A DNA stretch of 64,000 nucleotides from Lentzea nigeriaca (GCF_016907955.1 NZ_JAFBCX010000001.1:1240001-1304000), one strand, 5' to 3'. Positions 26,740 through 35,967 are shown, counted from the first letter of the stretch. Program-made: numbers and translations. Notes: a model not told the origin generated them from the sequence alone.

Positions 26740-28010
26740 CGGTTCCGCCTCCTGACCGCGATCGGGACGACGACGCACGTGGCGGCCGCCAGCAGGGCGA
26801 AGGCGTAGGAGAGGTAGACGACGAGCCAGGCCCTGCCGGTGGACACGACGGGCTGCCGGGTGATGTCGAGGAGTTCCGGTGGGCGGGGTGGTGAGGTGAA
26901 GTCGAAGGCGCTGAACAGGTTCGCCGACGCGGCGTCACGGGATCCCAGCGGAGCGAGTTTCCAGTTGTCCTCGACGAACTTCAGCACGGACGTGTAGTCG
27001 ACCTGGGTGTGGTCGACGTGGCCACGCCGCGAGTAGGCGCTCATCAGCAGCGCGGGAACGCGGAACCCGTAGCCGTGCTCGTCGACTTTGGGTGGCGCCA
27101 CGTGATCGTAGAAGCCGCCCCAGCCGTCATAGGTGAGCAGGAACGCCGAGTTCGACCAGTAACGACTGCGTGCCAGCTCGGACGTCATGTTCCGCACCAG
27201 GCTCTGACCCGCCTGGATGCGGCTCGGCGGATTCTCGCTCGACCCGGACGTCACGACGTACGCGACAGCGGGCAGCGTGCCCGCGCTGAGGTCGCGGTCG
27301 TACTCGCTCAGGTCGACGATCCTGCTCGCCAGCTCGGGATCGTTCCTGAAGCGCTGGAAGTTCAGCAGGGGCACCTTGGTCGCCTCTCCGGCACCCTTCG
27401 GGTCGTAGTGCTCCACGTAGAACTTCCACGGCAGTCCCCGTTCCCGCAGTCGATCGAAGATCGTCGGGATGTCGCCGTAGCCGCCTGGCGGAACCTCCTC
27501 GCCGCCCGTGGGCGTCGGCACGCCCGCCACCCAGTAGAAGTGGTTGAGCCTGCTGCCGGTCAGCGCCGAGCTGAAGAACTTGTCGAAGAGGGTGAACCTG
27601 TCCGCGATGTTCCAGTAGTACGGCAGGTCGGCGCCGTCGTAGTAGCCCATCGTGTTCGTGCCGTCGCGACCGTTCTTGCGGAACGCCTCGACGAAGCCGT
27701 TCATCTTGCCGTCGTTGTACTGTGCGCGCTGCGTCGCGGGCCGGTGGTCGAGATCGGACGGTGACTGGTCGCCGAGCCGGAACGGTTTCACGCACCGGTC
27801 GGCGCTCAGGTTGTCGGTGCTGTGCGGCATGCAGACGTCCGCGGGGATGCCGTCCGCGCCGGGATAGGTGCCGAAGTAGCTGTCGAACGAGTGGTTCGAC
27901 TGCATCATCACGACGAAGTGCTCGATCGGTGTGGTGGTCTGTTGCCCGGCCACAGCCGTACCTGGCTGCCCCAGCACCAGCAGCCCGGCGACCAGCAGAC
28001 AACGGATCAT
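26736..28010 (-). CDS. Secreted phosphoesterase (phospholipase C/acid phosphatase superfamily)
   Basis: Exported protein of 424 residues with an N-terminal signal and a C-terminal membrane anchor (WLVVYLSYAFALLAAATCVVV, then RRRNR). The body matches the phosphoesterase family of bacterial phospholipase C and AcpA: IEHFVVMMQSNHSFDSYFGTYPGADGI at the start, with the family's usual Glu-Asn replaced by Ser-Asn, then LLTYDGWGGFYDHVAPP and the SVLKFVEDNWKLAPLGSRDA C-terminal motif. Family members hydrolyse phospholipids or phosphomonoesters outside the cell. The ATG overlaps the stop of the GT39 gene as ATGA (28007-28010). The anchor keeps it at the membrane surface. Confidence 0.9.
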   Translation of the reverse strand: MIRCLLVAGLLVLGQPGTAVAGQQTTTPIEHFVVMMQSNHSFDSYFGTYPGADGIPADVCMPHSTDNLSADRCVKPFRLGDQSPSDLDHRPATQRAQYNDGKMNGFVEAFRKNGRDGTNTMGYYDGADLPYYWNIADRFTLFDKFFSSALTGSRLNHFYWVAGVPTPTGGEEVPPGGYGDIPTIFDRLRERGLPWKFYVEHYDPKGAGEATKVPLLNFQRFRNDPELASRIVDLSEYDRDLSAGTLPAVAYVVTSGSSENPPSRIQAGQSLVRNMTSELARSRYWSNSAFLLTYDGWGGFYDHVAPPKVDEHGYGFRVPALLMSAYSRRGHVDHTQVDYTSVLKFVEDNWKLAPLGSRDAASANLFSAFDFTSPPRPPELLDITRQPVVSTGRAWLVVYLSYAFALLAAATCVVVPIAVRRRNR

Positions 28011-29539
28011 GGCCGTACCTCGTAAACGATGATCACCGGCGTGCTGACGCCGCTGATGTTGAGTGTCTCGGTGTGCAGCGCGATGCCGTGGTACTTCTCG
28101 ACGTAGCCCATGAGCTGCTCGGAGAAGAAGGGCGTGCGGCTCGCGGAGTACGCGTCCCACACCACGTAGGAGAAGCCGCCCTCCCGCAGCTGACGGTCGG
28201 GATTGTCGATCGGTTCGTAGGAAGGGTTGCGTCGCAACGGGTTTGTGCTGACCGACAACGCATACGCCTTGCGGTTGCCGTAGAACCGGACCAGGTTCGC
28301 CATCGTCGGCCCGAGCGTCATCACGTTACCGCCGAGCGGGAGGTTGTCCTTGATCCACCGGCCGGCCTCGCGTCCGGCCGGCACTCCGCCCGACCCCGCG
28401 AGGTAGGTCGCCGAGGGTGCCGGGTTGACGGCGAGCCAGCTCGGCACGGCCAGGCTCAGCAGGACGACCGCGATCAGTGCCGTGCGCAGGTGCCGCCACG
28501 AGAAGGAGGTCCGGGTGATGGCACGTGCGGCGAGCAACACGAGTGCCGGCGCGGCGGGGAGCAGGTACTGGTACCCCTTCACCGGCCACACTTCGAAGAA
28601 CCCCAACGGCAGGAGAACCCAGCACAACAGCAGCGTCTCGCGCCAGCTGTGCTGCCGTCGCAGGAACCAGAGTCCGCCGACGGCGAGCACCAGGACAGCC
28701 GGTCCGACAGCGGCCGGCATCTCCACGCCGTAGAATGCGAGGCTGTGGTTGGGGCGCCGGAACAGTTGCCACAGCAGGTAGTTCTGGCCCGTGCCGATGC
28801 GTCCGGAGAACAGCAGCGACACCGGATACGCCGCCGCGATGACGAGCGTGATGCCGGCGCCGACGAGTATCTGGCGAGCCGACACCCGAACGTCGTGACG
28901 CAGCAGGAAGAACGCCACCACCGCGAGCAGCAGGATGACCGCGATCTCCTTGGTCAGCACGGCGAGGCCGAGCACGGCGGCGGCCGAGTAGAGCCATCGC
29001 GCGCTGCGTTCGAGGCAGAACCGCGCGACGCAGTAGAACGTGAGCACGGCGAAGAACGTCAGCGGCCCGTCGAGCAGAACCTGGCGTGTCACGATCACGT
29101 GGTAGGGCATCACGGCGAGGATCGAGGCGGCGACGAGGCCCGCTTTCCGGCCGTACAGACGGAATCCGAGCAGGTACACCACGATGATCGTGCCGAGTCC
29201 GAACCCGACGGACAGCAGTCGTGCGCCCACATCGGACACACCGCCGAGGAATCCCACCGACAGCACGGTCTGGAACAGCAGCGGGTGCGCGCGGAAGATC
29301 GGGAACAACGACGACAGGGTGTCGTCGCCCGCGAGGCTCGCGGCCTGCCCCGCGTAGACCGCCTCGTCGCTGTTGAGGCCGATCGCCCCGAGCGCCCACA
29401 CTCTCAAGCCGGTGGCGACGGCCAGGATCACGATCATGACCAGGATCGGGCCCGGCCGGAACTGCTTCCTCGGCACGGCAACGGTGGCCGTCGAGTCCTC
29501 TTCGACGGCCACCGGGGACCTGGACCCGAACCGAGTCAT
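28007..29539 (-). CDS. GT39/ArnT-type integral membrane glycosyltransferase
   Basis: GT-C fold transferase of 510 residues with about 11-13 membrane helices. The first external loop carries the catalytic acidic pair in IGLNSDEAVYAGQA, and PYHVIVTRQVLLDGP is another conserved loop; a periplasm-side C-terminal domain of about 120 residues follows. Enzymes of this type take a sugar from a polyprenyl phosphate donor and add it to protein or glycan outside the cell. The upstream GT2-like gene could supply that donor. The ATG overlaps the upstream stop by four bases (29536-29539). Confidence 0.9.
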   Translation of the reverse strand: MTRFGSRSPVAVEEDSTATVAVPRKQFRPGPILVMIVILAVATGLRVWALGAIGLNSDEAVYAGQAASLAGDDTLSSLFPIFRAHPLLFQTVLSVGFLGGVSDVGARLLSVGFGLGTIIVVYLLGFRLYGRKAGLVAASILAVMPYHVIVTRQVLLDGPLTFFAVLTFYCVARFCLERSARWLYSAAAVLGLAVLTKEIAVILLLAVVAFFLLRHDVRVSARQILVGAGITLVIAAAYPVSLLFSGRIGTGQNYLLWQLFRRPNHSLAFYGVEMPAAVGPAVLVLAVGGLWFLRRQHSWRETLLLCWVLLPLGFFEVWPVKGYQYLLPAAPALVLLAARAITRTSFSWRHLRTALIAVVLLSLAVPSWLAVNPAPSATYLAGSGGVPAGREAGRWIKDNLPLGGNVMTLGPTMANLVRFYGNRKAYALSVSTNPLRRNPSYEPIDNPDRQLREGGFSYVVWDAYSASRTPFFSEQLMGYVEKYHGIALHTETLNISGVSTPVIIVYEVRP

Positions 29540-31833
29540 ACCCAGCCCCCGGCCGAGGCCTCGGCGCCGACGAGTTCCGGGATCAGGTCCGCCCAGGTGA
29601 AGTCCGGGGTGGACAGCCAGCGGGCACGCAGCCTCCCGATCGCGGATTCGAGGATCAACCTCTCCTTGCGCCGCAATGCCGCGTGGTCGTCCTCACCGAC
29701 GACGATCGACGGCGCGAGCTGCCGGAACGGCGGGAACTGGTAGGCGTCCTCGGTGTTGGCGAGCAGCGTCGCCATCGCCTCGGCCTCGGCCAGCGCACCC
29801 GTCCCGAACTCACCGCGTTCGATGACGAAGAGCTCGCTCACCTTGGTCTCCGGGATGATCTCGCACGGCAGCAGCCGGTCGACCGTGTACTTGGGCGGTG
29901 GCACCATCCGCTGGGTGAACGCGTTCACGCCCATGATCGGCAGGTTGAGCTGGCTCAGCACGAGCGCGAACTGCCTGCCCTCCTTGGAATGCAGCCTGCT
30001 CTGCAGCCGCAGCCTGCGCCACTCCTTCGGGCTGAGCTCGTGTGACTGCACTGCGCGCAACGTGTGGTGACTGATCGTCAGCGGCTTGGGGAAGCAACCG
30101 ACCCGCCCGTCCGGATAGAGGATCGTCATGTCGTCGGACAGGAACTTGGCGTTGTGCTCACGGACGAGCCGCAGCACCGTGCCCGTCTTGCCGGTGTCGG
30201 TCCTGGCCGAGATGAGGACGCCCACCCCGTCCAGCTCGACGCAGGCCGAGTGCAGCAGCATGACCCCGCGTGACACGGCGACGAACCGCAGCAACGCCTC
30301 GAGGATGTTGGTGTAGACGACGTGCGGCGAGTGGGCGAGGGCGTGGGAGACGACCACGGTGATGGGGTCGCCGAGCCCGACCCGGAAGTTCGCGCCGAGC
30401 CTGCCGAGGTGTTCGCGGTAGCCGATGGCCGGTGGTGTGGTGAGGTGCGTGAACACCGCGCGGGACAGCGGTCTGCGGTCGCCGACCGTCCCGACCCGGA
30501 TCTGGATCTCCGTGTCGTGGCCGAGCCATTGCGACCGGAAGTACTCGAGCTCCGGCAGTTGCACCTGCGAGCCGATCGTGACGATGCCGGGGATGGCGTA
30601 GCGGAACGGCAGGTAGCGGGTCGGTGGCGGACTGTGGTGGTGGCTGTTCTGCCGCTGGAGAGGGACCACGGGCTCGTACGGGATGTTGACGACGACGCGC
30701 ATGGGCTCGCGGGGCCGTTCGACCGAGTCCGCGGGCTCGCCGCGACCGTAGATCGCCGAGTCCGCCACGACGAAACGCACCAGGAACAGCAGTCCTAGGG
30801 TGAACGCGTTGGCCACGAGCACGTTGATTCCCACGCCGTCGACCAGAAGGGCGAGCAGTGGCAGCCGCAGCAGCAATGCCAGGTGGTTGAGCAGGAAGAA
30901 CCTCACACCGCGTGACCGGGCGGTACCTGGTTTGCCGGTGCGGTACAACAGGAGTTCCGTGAGCGCGAAGAGCCAGGACGTGGACGCCTCGGTCGCCAGC
31001 ACCGCGGCGATCAGGTAGTGCATCTGCTGCAGTTCGAGGTGCAGCAGCCACAGCACGGCGGTGTTCACTACGAGCCCGGAAAGTCCGATGAGTCCGAACG
31101 CGACGGCGCGCATGACCCATGCGGCCGGTGAGGTCATCGCCGAACGGGCCGTCTGCTGCATGAGCAACGACCACCGCAAGCGTGCCATGTGCCAGGCGAA
31201 GGCGAAGCCACGGCGGAGGGTGCCTGTGCGGGCACCCTCTTCGCGGGCCTGGGGGTGGTACGGCACCTCCGCCATGCGCAACCGCGGGTGACGGACCAGC
31301 AACTCCATGAGCACGCGGAATCCGCCGGGCCGGAGGCGGTCCAGGCTGACGGCGTCGCGACGAACCGCGAAGAACCCGCTGGTCGGGTCAGTCGGCTGGG
31401 CGAGCCTGCGAGGGAACACCGCCTTGGCGAGGGCGTTCTTGATGTTGTGCACCGGTGCGCGGGTGGCGATCACGAGGTCGACGTCTCTCGACCGGCCGAC
31501 CTCGGCGAGCGGTACCGCCAGCTCGGGCGGGTGCCGCAGGTCGCCGTCCATGACGACGATCCACCGACCCTGTGCCGCGCGCATTCCGGCGAGCACGGCG
31601 GCGAAGGGACGACCGTAACGCTCGCCCGGCGGGGTCTGTACCAGATGGACCGGGAACGGGGCGTCCTCGGCAGAGGTGCGGACGGCGGTTGTGCTGTCGT
31701 CCCCGTCGACGGCGAACACGATCTCCACAGTGGACGTTCCGATGGAGTGGCCCAGACGCGTCAGCACCTCGCTGACCTTCTGGGGCGCGTTCCGCGCCGG
31801 AATCACGACACTGACATCGACTTCCTGGTTCAT
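29536..31833 (-). CDS. Fusion: GT2 polyprenyl-P-sugar synthase, GtrA domain, HPrK-like P-loop domain
   Basis: Three-part protein of 765 residues. Residues about 1-220 are a Dpm1-like GT2 transferase (VSVVIPARNAPQKV, VVMDGDLRHPPE). Residues about 240-375 are a GtrA-like four-helix membrane domain associated with flipping of lipid-linked sugars. Residues about 470-765 contain an HPr-kinase/PEP-carboxykinase-like module with a P-loop, ISARTDTGKTGTVLRL, near 541-550 and a following FLSDDMTIL acidic pair near 567. I know of no characterised protein with this order. The ATG at 31833 is preceded by GAGG; the longer frame to 31857 is less likely. It is the first gene of the operon. Confidence 0.9.
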   Translation of the reverse strand: MNQEVDVSVVIPARNAPQKVSEVLTRLGHSIGTSTVEIVFAVDGDDSTTAVRTSAEDAPFPVHLVQTPPGERYGRPFAAVLAGMRAAQGRWIVVMDGDLRHPPELAVPLAEVGRSRDVDLVIATRAPVHNIKNALAKAVFPRRLAQPTDPTSGFFAVRRDAVSLDRLRPGGFRVLMELLVRHPRLRMAEVPYHPQAREEGARTGTLRRGFAFAWHMARLRWSLLMQQTARSAMTSPAAWVMRAVAFGLIGLSGLVVNTAVLWLLHLELQQMHYLIAAVLATEASTSWLFALTELLLYRTGKPGTARSRGVRFFLLNHLALLLRLPLLALLVDGVGINVLVANAFTLGLLFLVRFVVADSAIYGRGEPADSVERPREPMRVVVNIPYEPVVPLQRQNSHHHSPPPTRYLPFRYAIPGIVTIGSQVQLPELEYFRSQWLGHDTEIQIRVGTVGDRRPLSRAVFTHLTTPPAIGYREHLGRLGANFRVGLGDPITVVVSHALAHSPHVVYTNILEALLRFVAVSRGVMLLHSACVELDGVGVLISARTDTGKTGTVLRLVREHNAKFLSDDMTILYPDGRVGCFPKPLTISHHTLRAVQSHELSPKEWRRLRLQSRLHSKEGRQFALVLSQLNLPIMGVNAFTQRMVPPPKYTVDRLLPCEIIPETKVSELFVIERGEFGTGALAEAEAMATLLANTEDAYQFPPFRQLAPSIVVGEDDHAALRRKERLILESAIGRLRARWLSTPDFTWADLIPELVGAEASAGGWV

Positions 31834-31985
31834 AGCCAGCCTCGCAATCCCGGCCACGTGATGAACAGACGGTGAACCGCCGGGCGTAGCGTGCGATCCT
31901 CAAAGGCCTCGCCGCATCGCCAATTTTGGCTATGGGGCGGGTGTTCTGGCTGCGGCGTAACACTCTCGGCGTCCGCGCCGATTTG
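31834..31985. other. Divergent promoter region of seven-gene operon and two-component system
   Basis: About 150 bp between the GT2 fusion start and the histidine kinase. It must hold both promoters and the likely binding site of the response regulator. A locally AT-richer stretch (CGCCAATTTTGGCTA, 31918-31932) includes the dyad GCCAATTTTGGC at 31919-31930, which is the best candidate operator. Confidence 0.45.
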
Positions 31986-33416
31986 ATGAACACATACCCA
32001 ACACCGACTTCCACTTGTGGACCGGCCGCCATGCATCACTTCGTACTTCCGCGCGCCCGCTGGGTAGTTGTGCGACCACGAGCGGTGTTTGCCGAGTCGG
32101 GTGTGTTCGCGGTTGCCCTGGTGCTGCTGTGGTGGCAGGGAGATCGACTGGACCACATGTGGCAGACGGCCGCCGGCGAGGTGTTCACCTTGCTGGCACT
32201 GGTGTCCGCCTGCGTCGCGACCGCGGCGGCGATCGTGGCTCGGATGATCCCCAGGTCCATGGACGAGACCGACCGGCGGCTGGCCGGACCGCTCGCCTTC
32301 TACGGCGTGATCATGATTCCGGCGAGCGTCTTCGACCTGCCGAACAGACTCGAACCCGCCGTCGCGGTCGGCGGGTTCGTCGCCAGCAGCCTGTTCCTGG
32401 TGTTGATGATCTGGGCGCTCTGCCCGGAGCTCTACCTCGGCCTGCGATGGCCCACGGCCGTTGTCCTCGCCGTGCTGGTCACCGTCGTGGCCGGTGTCGT
32501 CGCGCACGTGGTCCCGTTCTCCGGAAACGAGGAAGGGCCGACGCTCGCCACCATCGCCGTGGTCGTCGGCTGGTTCATCGTCGCCGCGGCATTCGTCGTG
32601 GTAGGCGGAAAGCGGCACCAGTCGGTCACGTGGCGAGTCGGTTTCGGACTGACCGTGGTCGCCCTCGCCCACGTCGACAACCTCGCGCTGAGACCGGAGC
32701 TCAGCCAGCCCGACCTCGACTTCGCCGCGTTGCGGCTGCTCGGTCTGCTGCTGGTGCTCACCGCTCTCGCCCGCCCCGCGCTGCGTGCCATGCGTGAGGC
32801 ACGGGACCACGCCGAGCTCCTCATCGCCGCCGAACACAGGGCGCGTCAGCTGGCCAGCGAGGTCGCCGAGCGCAACCACGAGATCCGCAACCTCGTCTCC
32901 GGCCTCTCCGGGGTCACCCACGTGCTCGGTGAGCGCACCCCGCTCGGCTCGGCAGTGCAGGCGGAGCTCGAACGCGTGCGTTACCTGCTCGGCCACGCGG
33001 CATCTCAGGACGGCGTCGTCCACCTGGAGCCGTTGCTCACGAGGCTCGTCGCGTTGCACCGCGCCCGCGGCACGGCCATCGAGCTGCAGGTGGCCGAGGG
33101 ACTGAGGACCGTCATGCCGGCGGCCGAGCTCGCGCAGGTCGTGACCAATCTTTTGGTGAACTGTGAGCGGCATGCCGCGGGCGCGCTCGTGCGCATCCGT
33201 GCCGGCGCCCATGGCGACGGGGTGTGGATCGAGGTGTCCGACGACGGTCCCGGCTACACGCCGAACGGCCATCGTGGGATAGGGCTGCGGGTGTGCACCC
33301 GTCTGCTGGCGGAGTACGGCGGGACGTTGGGAATCGGCTCGGACGACAGCGGGCGGGGCTGTGTCGCGCTCCTTCACCTGCCCGGTGCCACTGGCTGGGC
33401 CGCAGAGGCGGTCTGA
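31986..33416 (+). CDS. Membrane sensor histidine kinase
   Basis: Predicted sensor kinase of about 476 residues. Six or seven transmembrane helices fill roughly residues 30-250, with little external sequence, so it probably senses a signal in the membrane. A coiled-coil leads to the phospho-acceptor motif EVAERNHEIRNLVSGLSG. The ATPase domain has the N box VTNLLVNCERHAAG, the G1 box VSDDGPGYTP and G2 GIGLRVC. The start is uncertain; ATGs occur at 31932, 31986 and 32031 and none has a strong ribosome binding site. The stop overlaps the regulator start by one base (TGATG). Confidence 0.87.
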   Translation: MNTYPTPTSTCGPAAMHHFVLPRARWVVVRPRAVFAESGVFAVALVLLWWQGDRLDHMWQTAAGEVFTLLALVSACVATAAAIVARMIPRSMDETDRRLAGPLAFYGVIMIPASVFDLPNRLEPAVAVGGFVASSLFLVLMIWALCPELYLGLRWPTAVVLAVLVTVVAGVVAHVVPFSGNEEGPTLATIAVVVGWFIVAAAFVVVGGKRHQSVTWRVGFGLTVVALAHVDNLALRPELSQPDLDFAALRLLGLLLVLTALARPALRAMREARDHAELLIAAEHRARQLASEVAERNHEIRNLVSGLSGVTHVLGERTPLGSAVQAELERVRYLLGHAASQDGVVHLEPLLTRLVALHRARGTAIELQVAEGLRTVMPAAELAQVVTNLLVNCERHAAGALVRIRAGAHGDGVWIEVSDDGPGYTPNGHRGIGLRVCTRLLAEYGGTLGIGSDDSGRGCVALLHLPGATGWAAEAV

Positions 33417-34069
33417 TGGCGGCCCGGACCGTGCTGGTCGTGGACGACCACACGCTGATCCGGACCACGTTGGTGATGGCCTTGCGCTCCCAGGGGTTCG
33501 ACGCGTTCCACGTGCCCGTCGCGCGCACCGCCGACATCCTCACCGACATCAGCGGATACGAGCCCGGCCTCGCGTTGCTCGACCTGTACCTGGGCGAGGG
33601 CGTCGAGAGCGGCGCGGAGCTCGTTGTGCCGTTGGTGTCCATGGGCTGGTCCGTGTTGATCGTGACCGGTAGCCGCGACCGCTACGCGCTCGCGAGGGCC
33701 GTGGCACTGGGCGCCGCCGGCTGGGTGAGCAAGACGGAGTCGTTCGAACGTCTGCTGGCCGTCACCGTGGACGCGGCGGCCGGCCGTGAGGTGCTGAGCC
33801 AGGCCGCACGGTCGGAGCTCGTCACCCTGTACCGGCGGTTGCGTGCCAGGCACGACGAGATCGAGAAACGCCTCGCCAGGCTGAGCACACGGGAACGCCA
33901 GGTGCTCGACCGGCTGGCCGCGGGCGTTCAGGCGGCAGCCGTCGCCGAGGAGTTCGGCATCTCGCTCGCCACTGTGCGGGCGCAGATCAGGTCTGTGCTC
34001 ACCAAGCTGGACGTCGGCACCCAGCTGGCTGCCGTGGCGCTGGTCAACGAGGCGAGGACGCCGAGCTGA
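33416..34069 (+). CDS. LuxR-type response regulator
   Basis: Two-domain response regulator of 217 residues, partner of the kinase upstream. The receiver domain has VVDDH, the phospho-acceptor aspartate in LALLDLYLG, the switch threonine in LIVTGSRD and the lysine in GWVSKTESF, all intact. After a helical linker, the C-terminal NarL/LuxR helix-turn-helix reads LSTRERQVLDRLAAG, then VAEEFGISLATVRAQIRSVLTKLDV. The pair diverges from the seven-gene operon and probably controls it. The ATG at 33416 overlaps the kinase stop; the frame extending upstream to 33224 is an artefact. Confidence 0.9.
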   Translation: MAARTVLVVDDHTLIRTTLVMALRSQGFDAFHVPVARTADILTDISGYEPGLALLDLYLGEGVESGAELVVPLVSMGWSVLIVTGSRDRYALARAVALGAAGWVSKTESFERLLAVTVDAAAGREVLSQAARSELVTLYRRLRARHDEIEKRLARLSTRERQVLDRLAAGVQAAAVAEEFGISLATVRAQIRSVLTKLDVGTQLAAVALVNEARTPS

Positions 34070-34085
34070 GCGGCCGGGCGGGGCA

Positions 34086-35753
34086 TCACAGTTCGTGTTC
34101 CACCGCCGGCAGCAGCGACTGCTCCAGCACCGACGGGATTTCCGGCGGCAGCGTGGGCAGCGCACCCGCCTGGGAAATGAGCGCGTGCAGGTTCGCCCGC
34201 TCGGCCTCGAGCCACTCGGCCGCGGCCTTCGGCCCGGCGAACATCATTTCCCACGGGTGCTGCGGGGCGCCCTCGGGAATGTGCCACGAATCCTCGCCGT
34301 GCAGCGCCCGAAGGGCCTGCCAAATGGTGGCCGCGTACCAATTGACGACCCGTGCAATCGCGGCGGTCCGCGCCTCCGGGGTCAACAGCCGCACCGCCAG
34401 TTCCCGTGCGTACAGGCGCAGCAGGTCGTGGAACCGGTAGCGGCCGGGTGCCGTGGCCTCCAGCAGATGTGCGTCGACGAGTCGCTCCAGGTTCACCTCG
34501 GCGATCGACGGGTCCTGGCCGAGCAGGCAGCCGGCGACCGGCAGGCTGAACTCCGGCCCGTCGAACAGCGAGAGGGGAGGGAACGCCGCGGCCGCGGCAC
34601 CATCCCTCGTGCTGCCGCTGTCCCGCAACGTCTCGTAACCGACCTGGAAGCTGGTCCTGACCTGCAGATCCGCTTGCTGCAGCTCATCGAGCCTGCGCTC
34701 GGCATCGGCGAGTTTGTCCGCCAGCCGCCGAATCGGCCACTGCGGGCGCGCCACCAGCCGGGCTCCGGCGATCCGCAGTGCCAGCGGCAGGTTCCCGCAC
34801 TGCCTCGCCACCTGCTCGGCGGCGAAGCGGTCGTCCTCCAGCCGCCGCTTCCCCGCGATGCTGCCCAGCAGCTCGACGGCCTCCGGTTCCGGCAGCACGT
34901 CCAGGTGCACGTGGGTCGCACCGTCCAGGGTCGCGAGGACCTCGCGGCTGGTGACCAGCACCGCGCACATCGAGCTGCCCGGCAGCAACGGCCTGACCTG
35001 AGTGGCGTCGAACGCGTTGTCCAGCACCACGAGCAGCTGTCGCGTGGCGGTCAGTGCGCGGAACATCACGCCGGCCTCGTCCTCGTCGGCCGGGATGCCG
35101 GTGGCGGGAACGCCCAGCGCGCGGAGAAACCGGGCGAGCGCGGCAACCGGGGGCAGGGGCACCGCGCCGGGCGCGAATCCGTGCAGGTTGACGTACACCT
35201 GCCCGTCGGGGAACCGGTGTGCGAGCTGGTGCGCGGCATGGACCGCCAGCGCGGACTTGCCGACGCCCGCAGCGCCGTCCACCGCGCAGATCACGACCGG
35301 GTCAGGGTTGGTCGACGGCCTGATCACGGCTTCCAGCTCGGCAAGCTCACAATGCCGGCCGACGAATCCGCCGATGTCCGGGGGAAGTCCCCTCGGGGTT
35401 GCCCCATTCTCCTCGAACGACCGGGTCATGTCGCTGAACGGCGCACGCGCCCGGCGTCGTTCCTCGACGCGGTCGCGGGCCGTGGCGAGCTTCCGCTGCT
35501 CCTCGGCTGACGCGCCGAGCAACTGGATGAGCTCGTCGAACCGGTCCGTCGGCGGCAGCGCCTTGCCCGCGAAGTAGTCCCCGATCACCCCGTGGGCCCA
35601 GCCGGTCCTGGCGGCGATCGCGCGGTAGGTGAGCAGCGGGCCACCGGCCCGGCGAGCCAGCCTGCGGCGGAGGCGGCGGAGAAGATGACCGAGTTCGACG
35701 AGGTTCTGGGCGTCGTCGATGTCAGACAGCGCCCACTGCTCGGGCCACGTCAT
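34086..35753 (-). CDS. HTH-NB-ARC signalling ATPase (AfsR-like, without TPR domain)
   Basis: STAND-type regulator of 555 residues. An N-terminal helix-turn-helix (YRAIAARTGWAHGVIGDYFAGK) covers about 20-75. The NB-ARC ATPase follows, with Walker A GAAGVGKSALAVHAA near 163, Walker B LLVVLDNAF, CGNLPLALRIAG and the MHD-like YRFHDLLRLYA. The protein ends soon after the winged-helix part at about residue 555, whereas AfsR-like proteins normally continue into TPR repeats. The next open sequence has no TPR, so the protein looks naturally short or truncated. Its stop is 16 bp from the response regulator stop. Confidence 0.88.
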   Translation of the reverse strand: MTWPEQWALSDIDDAQNLVELGHLLRRLRRRLARRAGGPLLTYRAIAARTGWAHGVIGDYFAGKALPPTDRFDELIQLLGASAEEQRKLATARDRVEERRRARAPFSDMTRSFEENGATPRGLPPDIGGFVGRHCELAELEAVIRPSTNPDPVVICAVDGAAGVGKSALAVHAAHQLAHRFPDGQVYVNLHGFAPGAVPLPPVAALARFLRALGVPATGIPADEDEAGVMFRALTATRQLLVVLDNAFDATQVRPLLPGSSMCAVLVTSREVLATLDGATHVHLDVLPEPEAVELLGSIAGKRRLEDDRFAAEQVARQCGNLPLALRIAGARLVARPQWPIRRLADKLADAERRLDELQQADLQVRTSFQVGYETLRDSGSTRDGAAAAAFPPLSLFDGPEFSLPVAGCLLGQDPSIAEVNLERLVDAHLLEATAPGRYRFHDLLRLYARELAVRLLTPEARTAAIARVVNWYAATIWQALRALHGEDSWHIPEGAPQHPWEMMFAGPKAAAEWLEAERANLHALISQAGALPTLPPEIPSVLEQSLLPAVEHEL

Positions 35754-35967
35754 CGGTGATCACCTCACGATCCGGTCACACGCACCGGCCAATTCACCGC
35801 TTGTCCGGTCCTGTCCGGCTCTGACCGGAACTCGACGCCGAAAAAACACCGCTATGTAAACCTGTTCGGACCGCGAAAGGCGGGTGTTACGAAGTACTGC
35901 TTGATCCTTCGGGGGATCAGGCACAAATGACGCGCAGGCGCTTTTCGACTACCGAGGGCGAGCGGCC
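35754..35967. other. Divergent region, NB-ARC regulator and RND operon
   Basis: About 210 bp containing both promoters. It includes the hairpin TGATCC-TTCGGG-GGATCA (35902-35919), a 6 bp stem with a six-base loop in the leader of the RND operon. It could be an attenuator or regulator site; I do not recognise a riboswitch. Confidence 0.35.
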
